DNA from: Pseudorasbora parva
Lineage: Eukaryota; Chordata; Actinopteri; Cypriniformes; Gobionidae
NCBI RefSeq assembly: GCF_024679245.1
Contig: NC_090189.1
Location: 37,070,389 to 37,134,388, forward strand
DNA: 64,000 nt
Reading direction: 5' to 3'
Every line of letters starts with the position of its first letter. Position 1 is the first letter of the stretch. Below, piece after piece: positions 1-13,385 of the stretch. The position numbers were made by a program, and so were the translations under genes. The notes beneath the pieces are model-generated. The model was given only the letters and a program-made list of their open reading frames with translations. It ran no database searches and had not been told where the DNA came from.

Positions 1-33
1 GGCTTGTTTTGAGGGCCTTGACAAGCCGAAACA

Positions 34-1640
<1,607 letters not shown>

Positions 1641-1683
1641 GGCGCAGAGTGTAGCTCTGAGACGCGCTGTGCGCACGAACACC

Positions 1684-1705
1684 CCTGTGAAAGAAATGGG
1701 TCCGT
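1684..1705 (-). promoter_or_regulatory. probable splice acceptor in the fgf1 5' UTR
   Basis: On the minus strand the sequence CCATTTCTTTCACAG ends 45 bases upstream of the fgf1 ATG and is a good acceptor. Mammalian FGF1 joins alternative untranslated exons to one common first coding exon just upstream of the ATG. By analogy the coding exon would begin at 1684, and untranslated exons and promoters would lie at higher coordinates. This is inference; no untranslated exon could be recognised. Confidence 0.5.
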
Positions 1706-1865
1706 CTTTCGAGCTCAACTACCACTTATAACGAGTATGTGTCATGCAACCTCCTTCACACTGTCTTATTATAAACAACCAAAAAGGTTCTGCTATTTTG
1801 AAACGTAATTATAATTATAGCCCTTATAATTTTGGTCTATAAAAAGTCAAGGTTATTACAAATTC

Positions 1866-2009
<144 letters not shown>

Positions 2010-2275
2010 ATTTTTTAGGTAATTTTACTTTTATCTTTCAACGACAAAACGCTGAAATCTAAAATGCATGTAACCAGATTTGACAGTACATATGCAAAAG
2101 ATTATTATAATAGAACAAACAGACAGTATTTGTAATTATAGGCCTTTTAAGAAGCTTACTTAAAAATCAATAATATATTTTGTTTAAAAATCATGTAAAG
2201 TTTTCTTAACCTTCAAAACATAAATTAAGAAATGAAAATGTCTCTCCATTAAAAAAGCTCAAGTATCCAAAACTT

Positions 2276-2450
2276 ACACTCTAAACAATGCTGGGTTAAA
2301 AACAACCCAAGTTGGGTTGGAAATGGACAAACCCAGAAATTGGGTTGTTTGAACCCTAGTAAATGGACCCATTCAAACAACCCAATTTCTGGGTTTGTCC
2401 ATTTTCAACCCAAATTGGGTTGTTTTTAACCCAGCATTTTTTTAGAGTGT
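2276..2450. mobile_element. 175-bp palindromic MITE with ACACTCTAAA ends
   Basis: Near-perfect inverted repeat. The left end is ACACTCTAAACAATGCTGGG and the right end is the complement of ACACTCTAAAAAAATGCTGG, with AACCCA/TGGGTT blocks mirrored inside. It folds as one hairpin and carries no coding. The same ends recur around the longer element at 60017-61309. Confidence 0.88.
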
Positions 2451-3734
2451 AGAAGATCCATTCAATTAAAATGATTCCATGTAAATTTTCTGTGAATCGT
2501 ACCTGTATGAATCACTTTATATGATGAACAGATTGAATTTAGGCTTTTTTTCTAATATAAACACATCTATTACCAAATGACATATGGTATCCTAAACATG
2601 GAAGCTATGTACAATGCCAAGATGTAGTTTGGTTTTCATTCGCGTCATAAGGCCCCAGCCAGACAGCGTATCTGAAGTGGGTTGGAAAGCTATCAGAGGC
2701 ATGTTCTGAAAGCAAGAGAACAAACAGCACAGGAATGCATTCGGCCTGCACCAAGCCTATTTTCCAAGCAGCCACTGCATTGGAAATAGAGCCTTAGTGC
2801 CAGACAGGTTGTCGAGAAGACTGTGCAAGCAGCCAGAGTGAATAACGCCCCTCAATGGCGTGCTAATGAACTGGGTAGATCAGCAACGGTTGAGACTTAC
2901 CTGTGACTTTGTTTCAGAGCTGCAAAGAGAAATGCTGTCTCATTGTAGGTCTGGAACAGAGTTGGAACAGAGTTTGTCAATTTGGAGTTTTTGAATTTAG
3001 ATACAAAATTCCGCTTCTGTTGGCAGATTTCTTCTTTCTTCTTCTTCTTTCTTTTTTATTTCTTCTGTTGAAGGGTGACGAGTACTACCAGATACTTCCC
3101 AGGTCAAAAAAGGCAGCTTTTGCCGTCTATCCCAGTGCATGTGTGTGTGACGTGGGCCTACGATATGCTCGGAAAACCTGCCTGTGTAACATCATCTAGT
3201 TATCAGCTGACCTGAACTCTGAACACCATGACACTACTGGCACTGCTGCAGAAGATGCAGTCAGATCTGGTAGAAGATATGTGACCTCATCTTGCCCAGA
3301 CAGTGAACTGTGCTCATTTCTGGGCATTCTATATTTAGGTCTGTCATTTGTTTACATGCCCAGTTTTGCTGAACCTTTGACAGACAGTAAAGGTTTAACT
3401 GTGTAGTTACTAAATGTACAAATAAGTGACAAAGGTTCTTACACCTCCTGAATTTCCATTACTTTTCAAGTTATATGTTTCCATATTTGATTACTGGATA
3501 AGATATACTAATATTTAATAAAATAATTTTTAAAACGCTCAAATTAATTATATTTTTTTAAAAATACAGAAAAAACAGTAACATTATAATGTATAAAAAA
3601 CTGCTTTCTATATGAATAGATTTTAAGATGTAGTTTATACCTGCGATGTATTTTTTTCAGCAGCCATTACTCCAAGTCAAGTCACATTTATTTATATAGC
3701 ACTTTATACAGATAGTTTTGAAAGGAGTTTAACA
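2451..3734. other. mostly unique intergenic DNA with no gene seen
   Basis: The part at about 2640-2890 is of balanced composition and non-repetitive, and could be a conserved non-coding element. The remainder is AT-rich. At 3676-3710 there is a fragment of the common fish repeat with the TTTATTTATATAGCAC motif. Confidence 0.5.
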
Positions 3735-6275
3735 GTGATAAACAGGAAAAATCTACTTCAAAGATCTGCAATTCTGCCTTACAACAACAGAATACACATC
3801 ATTGTGGCAATCATTGAAAGTGGGAATAATTGCAGTGTGCCATCTCCCCTAGCCTTTACCATGCCAATGGAATTGAACATTCAAGTTTCCAAATTGATTG
3901 TAGAAGGAGAATATCTGTAGCCTGACGTGGTCATACATTAAGTAGTCAGAATATGAGTTTGAAACTGCTCCATTGGACTGTGATTATGGGGCGGATTTCA
4001 ACCGAACCAGGAAAGACCTCAATTGGATAGAGCTACAACCAATCAGAGCAACGAAGCGACGCACTGTCAAATGTCAACAGAGCTCAACTGCACAGTGTTG
4101 CCAAGTCCGCACTTTTTTTCCCGCGGGTTGTTTTCTATCTCCGCAGGTTGAAGTGACTATTATGTAATATATAGACCCATGAGTGCAAATTTTAGCAGAC
4201 AACCTTGCCAAAATAACACACATTTTACCCCCCAAACATAATTTTTCCCCCGGAGAACCCCCCAAGAAGCTATTGTTTGGGGCTAGTAGTTGGTGGGTTT
4301 TGTTGTAAAAACTTGGCAACCCTGTCTGCACGCGCGCTGAAATCAGGCTGGAATACACGATCTTTGCCGGTGTTGTAAAATAATATATAATAATATAATG
4401 ATACACAGAGTACTTACCCAACATGATCATCATTTTGAGAGAAATTGTGAAGGTGAATGCATTTACAAACAAGCTCTCCGTTTAGGATTCGAACAAATAT
4501 AATCCAAGCTCCTTTGATGACGTGCATGATTACGTTACTGTTGATCATCTGTCCGTCATCGTCTAAAGCCCGCCCTGATGATTTCATTGGTCTGAACAGT
4601 TTCTGTTCGGGGATAATTACTCCTCTATGGAGCAAGGCCAGACCGAACTGCCCGACCTAAAAAAATTGTGGGCGGGGCTAAATTCGGCTGGCATCCAGGC
4701 TAGAATATCTGCAGTCTGGACAAGTAATTCCTGCCATTTGTGCCACAAGAATGACCTGACTACCCTGACCTCAACCATTGCATGTAGAAAACATCTACTG
4801 AAAAAGCTTCATGCCAGTATAATGTGGGCATGGATGAAGTTAAATCCCAAAAAATCCAGAAATATTTCCACCGTCAGAGAGAAACTCATAGATCAGAGAT
4901 TCCACATCCATGAAACATCCCTCCTGACGGTGTTGGAGATGGCAGAGAAGAGCTTAGGGCGTTGGTACAATGCAAGCCTCAAGGACTCAGACCAGAGTGA
5001 CCAACTGAGGAGGAAACCATTAAAGCTATTGTTAGCCTTGCTTCCTGGGTAGATTAAATTGTTGTACCTGCAATTTCAGATTGCTCCCCTGACTGATGTG
5101 GCCTCTAACAGTATACAAGGTCCCCATTACAATAATCGAGAAGCTGGAGAGGACAGTAAGATCTTATATGCCTCAGTAATATCGGCCTGTATGGGAAAAG
5201 TTTTCAGGAGCTGCCTGTCTCTAGCCTCATAGAAGAGCACAAATGCACCAAAGTGAGACTGGGCATGACCCTGACCATACAGCAAGCAAAATATGTTCTC
5301 AGGCATGGAGACATTGTAGAACAAGTGCAGCAGGGGAGAGGAAGTTTTGGACTCGGGAAAAGGGACCCAGCTGGTACAAGGTAACACCCGTCCAGAGAAG
5401 AAAGCTGGTAGTAGCCTGCCTAAAAAGGCAGTCTTGCAGTCCAGACAGTGACAGTGGGCTAACTGGGAAAACCTGGAGCAACGTAAGCTGACCTGGAAGG
5501 ATCATTGAGAGATGGAAGTAAGCAGACTGAGCTTCATCATCAGAGTGACCTATGATGTTCTTTTCACACCCAATAACTTAACCCAGTGGATTGGAGAAGA
5601 TCTATCATGTCCTCTCTGTCAAACCCCAGCAATTCAGGCACATCTTTGTCGGCTGCAAAACCAGTGTTTCCTAAGGCCGCTATACCAGGCACAACCAAGT
5701 CCTGAGACAACTGCAGATTATCCTTCAAGGGAGGAGAACCACCAGCAATGCCCTATCTCCTCCAAAGCCTGGATTCTCAAAATCAACTGCTTAGTGCTGA
5801 TTAGTAAAGGACAACACCCAGTGAAGCCAAGTACAAAAATTGAATTGACCCTGTTGGATGCCCAGGACTAGAAAATGCAGGTTGATTTCAACTGGAAGCT
5901 CAGCTTTCCACCTGAGATAATCACAACTAATCTCAGAATGGACCTGATCCAGTGGTCAACCTTGCAAAAGTCCCTGTTAATTGTGGAACTAACTGTGCTA
6001 TGAGAGGCTACAATTGGTGACCCAATGAATATAAAAGGCTGAAGTACTCAGACCTATCAGCCGAAGTAGTACAATGGGGCTGGCAAATCCAATTACTCCC
6101 CATAGAGGTTGGTTGCAGAGGTTTTGTAGCCACAGCAACCACCAGGCTACTGAAGGGGTTGGAAAGTCTTGGGTTGGAAAGGCCTTCCAACAAGCCGTTA
6201 GGTTGCTGGCAGATGCTGCTGAGTGAAGGAGCAACTGGTTGGCTGTGGCTAACATGAAAGGGTCCTAGTTGGGCT
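3735..6275 (+). pseudogene. degenerate R2/NeSL-like LINE polyprotein remnant, split by a DNA element
   Basis: Pieces of one non-LTR retrotransposon polyprotein appear in order on the plus strand. Late reverse-transcriptase sequence (SPLAFTMPMELNIQ) lies before 3908. After the insertion at 3918-4702 comes the thumb-like segment (EKSLGRWYNASLKDSDQ, about 4950). Then follow a CxxC-type zinc segment after SFIIRVTYDVL (about 5530-5680) and a restriction-like endonuclease-like end (LLIVELTV, then VGCRGFVATATTRLL, about 5970-6160). Stops and frameshifts are frequent, and the region where the catalytic YxDD should be reads ATRMT with frame loss. The R2/NeSL-like assignment rests on recalled similarity. 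No intact 5' or 3' end was found. Confidence 0.72.
3918..4702. mobile_element. 785-bp non-autonomous DNA element, TAGCCT ends, 9-bp target duplication
   Basis: The ends are TAGCCTGACG and CCAGGCTA, flanked by exact 9-bp repeats GAATATCTG at 3909-3917 and 4703-4711. Removing the element and one repeat rejoins the LINE reading frame across the site. It encodes no transposase. A 9-bp duplication is typical of Mutator-like elements, but the superfamily is not proven. Confidence 0.85.
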
Positions 6276-7412
6276 GCAAAATGACCAAGAGTAGTAAATT
6301 CCTTATATATATTTACCGCACATTTTTATGCCCAAAACCATTCGTGCATTCTCCTCCCTCAGTTTTGGGGCCCCTCTTATTTATTTTGTACATCAATGAC
6401 TTGGGTCAAAATGTCACCAATGCTAACATGCATTTTTATGCTGATGACACAGTTATTTACTGCTTTGGAGCATCTCTTTCTCAGGCAATTGAAAAACTGC
6501 AGGAGGCTTACCATCCAGCAATCACTTCTTCAGTTAAAAACTAATTCTCAATGCTGATAAAACAAATCTAATGTTCTTTGAAAACTCTAAGAAGGTGCCT
6601 CAAATTGCTGCCCCAGTAGTGTCCACTCTTGAAGGGAATGTCATAGAATTGGTTCATGAATATAAGTACCTCGGTGTCTATGACTCCCTTACTTTTAAAC
6701 CACACATAGAAAAACTTGAAGAAATTAAAACTTAAGTTGGGGTTTTTCTTTTGAAGTGAAAAAGCACCTTGTCACTGCTACTTTTTTATCTGTGCTAGAT
6801 TATGGTGATTTTTTTATATGAATGCTTCATTTTTATGTCTTCAAATGGTGGATTCGGTTTATCATGCTGCTCTGAGGTTCATTACTAACTGTAGAGCCAT
6901 GACGCATCACTGTGATTTGTACACATGTATGCAATGGCCTTCTCTGGCCACTAGAAGACGGGGACATTGGTACACTTTTATTCACAAGGCTCTGTTGGGA
7001 TTATTGTCTCCATACATCTGTACTTTACTCACAAAGAGAAGTGTTGAATCTTACTCCCTGCGATCAGAAGATCAGCTGTTGTTCTCTGTTCCTTTTGCCC
7101 GCACAGAACTGGGGAAGAAAGCCTTTGTCCACTCGGCTCCTTTTGCTTGTTGCTCCTTTAACATGTTGCAGAAAGACTGGAAATTGACTGTGTTTATGTC
7201 TTTAAATGCTTTTAAAACCAAGCTTAAAACAGTAGAGACTGCATCAATTGTTTGTGATTGTATCTCATAAGCTGTTATTTTAATATTGTATGTACGTTGT
7301 AACTGTTTTTAATTGTATAACTTTGCTACCTCTTGGCCAGGACTCCCTTGAAAAAGAGGTTCTTAATCTCAATGGGACTCTCCTGGTTAAATAAAGGTTA
7401 AATAAAATAAAT
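6276..7412 (+). pseudogene. degenerate LINE reverse-transcriptase body with 3' end (jockey/I-like group)
   Basis: Reverse-transcriptase motifs are visible: SVLGPLLFILYINDLG then YADDTVIYC at about 6360-6460. After several stops comes the C-terminal segment YHAALRFITNCRAMTHHCDLY (about 6860) with a conserved-looking tail to 7267. The 3' end has the fish-LINE tail GGCCAGGACTCCCTTGAAAA and then TTAAATAAA-type repeats at 7389-7416. It is 5'-truncated, has many stops and cannot be active. It directly follows the R2-like remnant. The clade name is tentative. Confidence 0.75.
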
Positions 7413-7429
7413 AAACTACCCTTAATGGC

Positions 7430-8540
7430 AGGAATGCATGGAGCTCCACCCACTGGAGTGGTATGTGGCAATGCAGTTATGTTCCAAGACCGCTACCTCT
7501 TGGCGGTGTAATCTGCGTCTCCCCTCCTGCGGGAAAGGCTTATTTAGCTTGTGGAGAAGCCTCATCTGCCCTGTATGCCATGACGCTCCTGCAGGTCTAC
7601 CTGGCCAAAGCGCTCAAGGAATTGCACAAGGGTAGTCCCAACCCAGAGGTTATGAAGGAATTGCATATTGCAATGGCCCTCACTCTCAGTGCGACGATAT
7701 TTTTGAAATTATTACCCAGCAGTTTTCAGTGGGACAGAAGGGGCCATTGCCAGTGGACAGCAGTGTGTGGCACGAGGACACCACCAGGCCTTCTCACCAG
7801 ACCTTTTCTGTCCCACCCTCAGTGCTTTCCGAGTCAAGTCCCTGTATTCCAACTCGCTGCCGCACCCTGGGTATGTCTACGCTCCCACTGGTCCCGCTTA
7901 CACGGTGTCTAGGAACCTGACTAGCACTCTCTGGTCTGTCTCACTGGCTCATTTGTACCATCAAACTCAGCTATGCGATTCAGTTCGCCCCAAAGTCAGG
8001 GAGGACAAGGAGCAGGTCTTGTTAGTTGCTCCTTATTGGCCCAACTGGACCTGATTCCCCTTACAACAGCCCCTCCCTGGCCCATTCCTCTGAGAAAGGA
8101 CCTGCTCAGAAACGGCTCACTCTATGTCACCTGGGTCCAGACCTCTGGAAACTCTTCTAGTCTTCCAATCAGGGTAGACACCATCACTTCTGCTAGAGCC
8201 CGTCTTTGCGGCGCCTCTGTGTGTTGAAGTGGAACCTGTTAGTTTAGTGGTGTTCTTCCCGCCGGAGTCGTGCTTTCATTACTGTAGTATGGATTGGGGA
8301 GAAGGCTGTCTCCCTCCACCCTTAAAGTGTATGTTGTGGCAATCTGCATATCACAATGCAGTCGAAGGTGAGTCCATAGCAATGAATGACCTGATCGTCA
8401 GGTTCCTCAGAGGATAGTAATTCAGAGGGTATTGATCTGACCTCAATACCCTCTGAAGACCTCTGGTACTCACGGCACTGCAGAGCCCTCCCTTTGAGCC
8501 TTTGCAGTCAGCTGAGTTAAAAATTCTCTCAATGTAGACA
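7430..8540 (+). pseudogene. DIRS-A: degenerate DIRS-type retrotransposon, first part
   Basis: A gag-like segment (SALYAMTLLQVYLAKALKEL, about 7565-7625) is followed by the linker between RNase H and recombinase (LLVAPYWPNWT then APPWPIPLRKDLL, about 8018-8106). Next is an early tyrosine-recombinase segment (MNDLIVRFLRG, about 8383-8415) and PPFEPLQSAELKILS up to 8535. Stops and frameshifts are present, and most of the reverse transcriptase is missing. The reading continues at 12695-12806 and 19849-20250, so this is one old plus-strand element cut by two later insertions. Confidence 0.72.
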
Positions 8541-8787
8541 CACTGTAAAAAGTCCTTCAAGGGTGTTGTTTGTAGGAATTTATTTAAAAAAGTAAATTTC
8601 TTCCAATAAATTGATTTTCTTTTCTTTTTTAATTAATTTAAGTTTTACATAAGAAAAAAGTGTGAATGTTTTTGCAACTTATTATTACCTATCAAAAAAA
8701 TGATTTCCCTGACCTTCACAATAAATTGTTTCTACAAAACTCTATTTAAGTGTTTATATCTAAAGTAAAACGTCACGACACGCCCAC

Positions 8788-8899
8788 ATGCTGCAGCAGA
8801 ACAAAGAACAAGATCGTTGCTCGTTGTCACCTGGCTATACCGGACCAGTTTCGGGTTTCTTTGGAGTTTTTGAGGATCTTACAACGGGCAACCGATGTA
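8788..8899 (+). other. possible 5' exon of the cargo gene in the CACTG-ended element
   Basis: A short open segment starting MLQQNKEQDRCSL is followed by a good donor (GTAAGTAT at about 8897). It resembles the first exon of a spliced gene whose later exons lie at 10763-12141. I recognise no domain in it. Low confidence. Confidence 0.3.
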
Positions 8900-9677
8900 A
8901 GTATAACTATTTACATTGCAAGTTAGGTTTTAGCCGAATGAGCACGCATTTTTTAACTATAAAATGTAAAAGTGTCGCCTGTTTCAGACAGCATTAAGTT
9001 TGTCAGTTTTGCTGGCGCCGCATGAGGCCTACCGAAGGTCGTGAAATTAACAATAAAAGTTACGTTAACTGTTAGGTTTGTAGTTACTGTTATCCCCGCA
9101 TGGCTGAAAAATATGAGGACATGACATAATATATTCCTGGTGTCTCTCTGCAACGTGGTATCATGAAAATTCGTAAATGTGTATAACGTTGTGTTGCAAA
9201 GCCGCTGTTTATGGACCTAGTCCGCTTCAACATTGTTTTATCAGTTTTTAAATGCTTTAACTTAATCTGTTGATATATTTGTCTGAAATATTTTGAAACC
9301 ATTTGATCTAGTAAAAAGATTATATATTTATTTTGCATTGCATTAACATCAATGATCCTGATATTTTCCTAAATAAACTTTAGTTTCATCTGTGTTGCTT
9401 CTTTAGAAGACCATCAAATCTACTGGGAGGAAAAGTTCATGGAGTAGGTAAGCTTTTTAGTAGGTTGAATTAAGATAAATGTTTCAGAGGTTTGTTGTTA
9501 TCTGTCATTTAAAGGAATTAAGGTAACCAAAAGTCAGTTATTGAGTGTCAGGAAAAAAGGAACGGAAAACAAAAATTATCATCCCTTTCTAATTTTTGGA
9601 TTGCATTAAAATGAAAGGTTGTCAATTCTTGTGTTCCAAATAACAGTTAAACAATTGATGTATTACAGGTAAATGAA

Positions 9678-10762
9678 GAATTGACCCTTCGCTAAGCCAC
9701 GCCCGAATACCACCACAGGCCAATCGTGGCTTAGCAACCGTAACTAGGCACGGAAGGTCTGTCAAGCTTTCGAGCGAGGGAAACATGCCGATGCAAATCT
9801 GTGAGTATGGATTGTGCAAATCTGATGCCTATCCTAAAAGTTTGGACAGATGGTGTATTTTTTTCCTTCCCCAAAACGTAAAACTGAAGGTAAGAAATAC
9901 CAGCCTTGAATCAAGCAGTGTGTGTGAGACCCCATTCACAACGTTAAATGTCGTCAGGATTAACAAAAACACCTACGTTTGCTTCAACAAACTGAAAATA
10001 CATGAGGTTTTTGACTAATGCAAGTTATTACATATATGCAGTATATAGACTATAAAAAGAACTGTCTTAGCTTTATTTATTAGTTTTGTATTGTAGTTTT
10101 GTTTAGACAAAATGTGTGCAAATTAAGACCTTCATCATAAGGATTGTTGCAGTGGCTGTGTTTATAATATTAATAAAACCCATCATGTTTGAGAGACTGG
10201 CTTTCTGTTATAAGGTTTCAGTAAATGTGTGGTTTTTGATGAATGGCTCAGGTCAGAATCTCAGGCTAGTGCCAGGTCCAAGGAGTAGATTATAGACACA
10301 CGACGTGTGAGCAGTAGCCCGGCGCGCTAAATATAACGTTAAGCCGGAGAATCATTGCAAAGTTTTCAGGCTAATGTCTTGTGTTTATTCAACAAGATTT
10401 ATTGATAAGTTGTTTGATTTATAATTATTCGATTATTTTCTCATTTTACTTACCCTGTTGTGCATGAACATATATATGAGGCAGCTGCTGATTGCGCTGA
10501 GACCATAGGCTTTAGCTTCAATTTTATTGAAATTATTCTGTAATCGGTTGCATAATATGTTGCGGATATATCCCGCAAATACATACTGCAGTCCCTTTTT
10601 TCTTTCTCGCTCAGATATTTCCCCTGTTCGCCAGAAATGACTAATTATCTCCTCGGAAATGTCTTACACTAATACATACTGTAATAGACGTGCCAGGCGC
10701 GAAAGCTTGACAGGCGTAGCAACAGTAACTACGGGGGGCGGGGCTTAGCGAAGGGTCAATTC
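9678..10762. mobile_element. 1.09-kb nested DNA element with long perfect terminal inverted repeats
   Basis: Left end GAATTGACCCTTCGCTAAGC and right end its exact complement, continuing as CC(A/C)CGCCC, so the inverted repeat is about 27 bp with one mismatch. Inside is a THAP-like coding remnant. No clear target duplication was found. It sits between exon-like pieces of the cargo gene of the surrounding CACTG-ended element. Confidence 0.8.
9785..10018 (+). pseudogene. THAP-like zinc-finger remnant in the nested element
   Basis: The 77-residue frame begins MPMQICEYGLCKSDAYPKSL and later reads LNVVRINKNTYVC. This matches the recalled pattern of fish transposon-associated THAP-like domains: two N-terminal cysteines, a central FFLPQ where FFPFP is usual, and the end TYVCSKHF. 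Here the terminal histidine is displaced (CFNKLKIH) and the middle is divergent, so zinc binding is probably lost. A donor-like GTAAGA lies at about 9890. Likely a decayed DNA-binding domain of a transposase. Confidence 0.55.
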
Positions 10763-12141
10763 CGAAGGTGTGCTGCAATTCCACTAGAATCAGTGTTTGT
10801 GTCCCAGCTGGACAAGTACTCTTCAAACCTTCTCGACCTGTTTAGTGCGAAGGGTGGAGCGGTTGGTCAACGCATCAATAACTTGTTAATGGAACTGATA
10901 CAGGTGAGGCAAAAGTGGTAACAATGCTGCAGGGGCATATTCATACAATAAGTACTTTATTCTCTTGTCTTGCCTATAGATGAATATTGCAAAAAAACAT
11001 TTTTGTTTACAGCTGCTAATTAATTTTAAATATAAAAGAAAGAAATATGGCGGTAAGTTCTGTTAAATAGGTAGTACAGACCCACACTGATAATTGCATT
11101 GTAGTTATATTGCCTGCAAGATTCAGTTTTTCATTATTCATTTGCCAACTATAGGATCCAAGTACCTCTGTGGTGAAGGAGACTCTGAGATGCGAAAACA
11201 TGTGGGCAAGAGCTCATCTCTGACTACTATGTAAGTATTGTTTAAAAAGTATAGTTTTAATTTTTTTTGGGGGGGAAGCATTTATTCCTCAGATATCAAT
11301 CTTATGTCTGTCTGAGTTTAATACGGAGCTGGAGTTGAGGATTGGTTAGCTTGTCTAAGAACAAATACTATAATTGGGTGGAAATGGCTTGTCTGATGGC
11401 TCAGTCAAAAGTTCAAAAATACACCTACAAACAACCAAATGTATGCACAGGAACCAGTTATCAAAATTAATCTTTTGGTCTTCCAGTGGCTAGACTTGAT
11501 TTAAAACATACTGTCGTATTTTTCAACTGCAGCTTCACAGAAGTAAAATCCTTGTTTTACATGAATGCAGGAGTCATTAATTATCTGCTGATATAACTGT
11601 AAGAGTGGCATTTTCAGATACTTTTACTTAACCACACCTATGTGTTACCAGCTGAACCCCTCTCCCCTTTAAGGATTTAGGCCTTGGAGGTGACTTGTGT
11701 ATGTGATTTAGTCTCGCAGGTTTGTTGTATCAAGTGAGACTGTACTGAAAGTTGTACTATGAAGCCAGTTCAACAGGCCAGGCTTACTGTGCAGGAGCTG
11801 GCTCGACCAAACTTAAAACCTTTTGTGAACTTTTAATGTGTGATTTTATTGAAGGCTTTTGAAGATCGTTCTCTGTTGCCATTTATTGTTCTGTTTATGT
11901 CTCATACAGGGAAAAACAGAGACCAGTGTGCACAAGGACTTGCGCAATATGCAGATATATGTCTGTCGTGAACCAGATGCAGTGGGCATCATCGTTGAGG
12001 GATCCTAGGGCATGTTGCCTGCTTCTGGGTATGACATATGCTTTGAACCTGCAGTATCCACCACAACTCTGCAAAACATCTGAGGTGTTCCAAAGACTTT
12101 TTGTGGGACTTGACACACTGCGCCCAAAACCTTCCTCTTGA
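10763..12141 (+). pseudogene. remnant of a multi-exon fish gene family carried by the CACTG-ended element
   Basis: Three exon-like pieces have splice signals. The first, 10763-10903, reads QLDKYSSNLLDLFSAKGGAV and ends at a GTGAGG donor. The second, 11154-11231, follows an ACTATAG acceptor, contains a stop and ends at GTAAGT. The third, 11910-12141, follows CTCATACAG and ends CLLLGMTYALNLQYPPQL then SEVFQRLFVGLD and a stop. The last motif is familiar from a large family of uncharacterised fish proteins, some with a SAM domain; this is recalled and unchecked. The function is unknown, and the piece is broken by frameshift and stop. Confidence 0.5.
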
Positions 12142-12694
12142 TTCATGACATTAAAAAACAAACTTCTGAGTTAGTTGGTCAAATGCCAGCCTCACACTCA
12201 TAAATGGCAATCTTGTGTTTTTCAGAAGATTGTTCTGAATGTTTAATTGTTAATTGGCTAGTAGAATATGGCACAGATTGTACTTAAAATGTGTTCTTGT
12301 ATTAATTTATTATGTTTTAATATTTATGAAAAGGTACTGTACATTTTATGTATCCCTCAGGTGAAGAGTCACTGTATTTTAATGTCAGTGTTAAGAGTAC
12401 ATAGATTGAACATATTTAAAGTGGATTAAGAAATAATTTGTCTAAATGAATGAGTAAATTAATTAATTAAAATAAAACAATTTTTATTTTAAATTTTACT
12501 TATTTTAACTAAGTATGATTTGGTCGATATGCTGCTCTTTAACACAATGGTTAAACTCAAATGTTTTACTTTATCTTGTAGACTCTACTTATTTTTTTAG
12601 CATACAGTAAAATAGATAATACTGATTTTTACCAACTGTTGAAAATGTTGCCTTAATTTTTTTGAGTTGAATTTAAGTAACAGTTTTTACAGTG

Positions 12695-12806
12695 CAGAAT
12701 TCCTTACTGCATTGGCCTCCATACAAGAGGATAGGGGACCTGCAAACATTTTTGGTCAACAAATTGTACCTAGAAATCAAGTTGGCTAACTCTCACGTCC
12801 TGAGAC
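12695..12806 (+). pseudogene. DIRS-A, middle part (tyrosine-recombinase segment)
   Basis: Reads KRIGDLQTFLVNKLYLEI, equivalent to the conserved VKRVGDLQALSV segment of DIRS recombinases (seen as SVKRVGGLPALSV in DIRS-B). It lies between the CACTG-ended element and the hAT. Its last 8 bp, CCTGAGAC (12799-12806), are the hAT target duplication. Confidence 0.75.
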
Positions 12807-13385
12807 CAGTGTTGGGGGTAACGAGTTACAAAGTAACGGATTACAGTAACGATATTACTTTTTTGAGTAACGAAGTAAAGTAAAGCATTACACTAAAAAT
12901 ATTGGTAACTACATTACTTTACTAGACTATAGGAACGCGCTTTCGTGCACTACCCGAGTCGTGTTTGCCTGTGTGTGAAGTTTTGGATCTATTTGAGTGC
13001 GCACTAGGATTGAGCTCCTAGTGCGAGGGGAGAGGGAGACGGGGACAGTGGCGATCTTCACATTACTTTCATTATCTTTCGTTTTTAATGTAAACATTAC
13101 CAGAGCGTTTGACTGTTGCGCTTGCATCTCTTCCATACGTTTGCATAGTATCATGCATGTCGCGGCTTTATAAACACGGCACTCGTGTAAAAAAATAAAT
13201 AAAAAAATATCATCTCTAGAACTGCATAACGCATTTTAACCGCAAAATTGCGACATGTGAATGCCCCTAAACTGATTAAGAGATAAACAGCGCATTTTTA
13301 TTTCAGTGCTTTTATTTAAACAGTCAGCTTGCCTCAAACATTCAGTTTACTGCATCAACAACAAGCCAAAGAGGGCGTTTCAACT

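Larger units (their letters stand above)
8541..12694. mobile_element. 4.15-kb CACTG-ended DNA element (EnSpm/CACTA-like) inside DIRS-A
   Basis: The ends are CACTGTAAAAA and TTTTTACAGTG. The flanks rejoin DIRS-A recombinase sequence (ELKILS to KRIGDLQ), which fixes both ends. The right end resembles the CACTG-ended element at 55154. No transposase is recognised. It carries spliced gene fragments (10763-10903, 11154-11231, 11910-12141) and a smaller THAP-bearing insertion at 9678-10762. Only a 2-bp CA is shared at the borders, so the target duplication is unproven. Confidence 0.72.
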
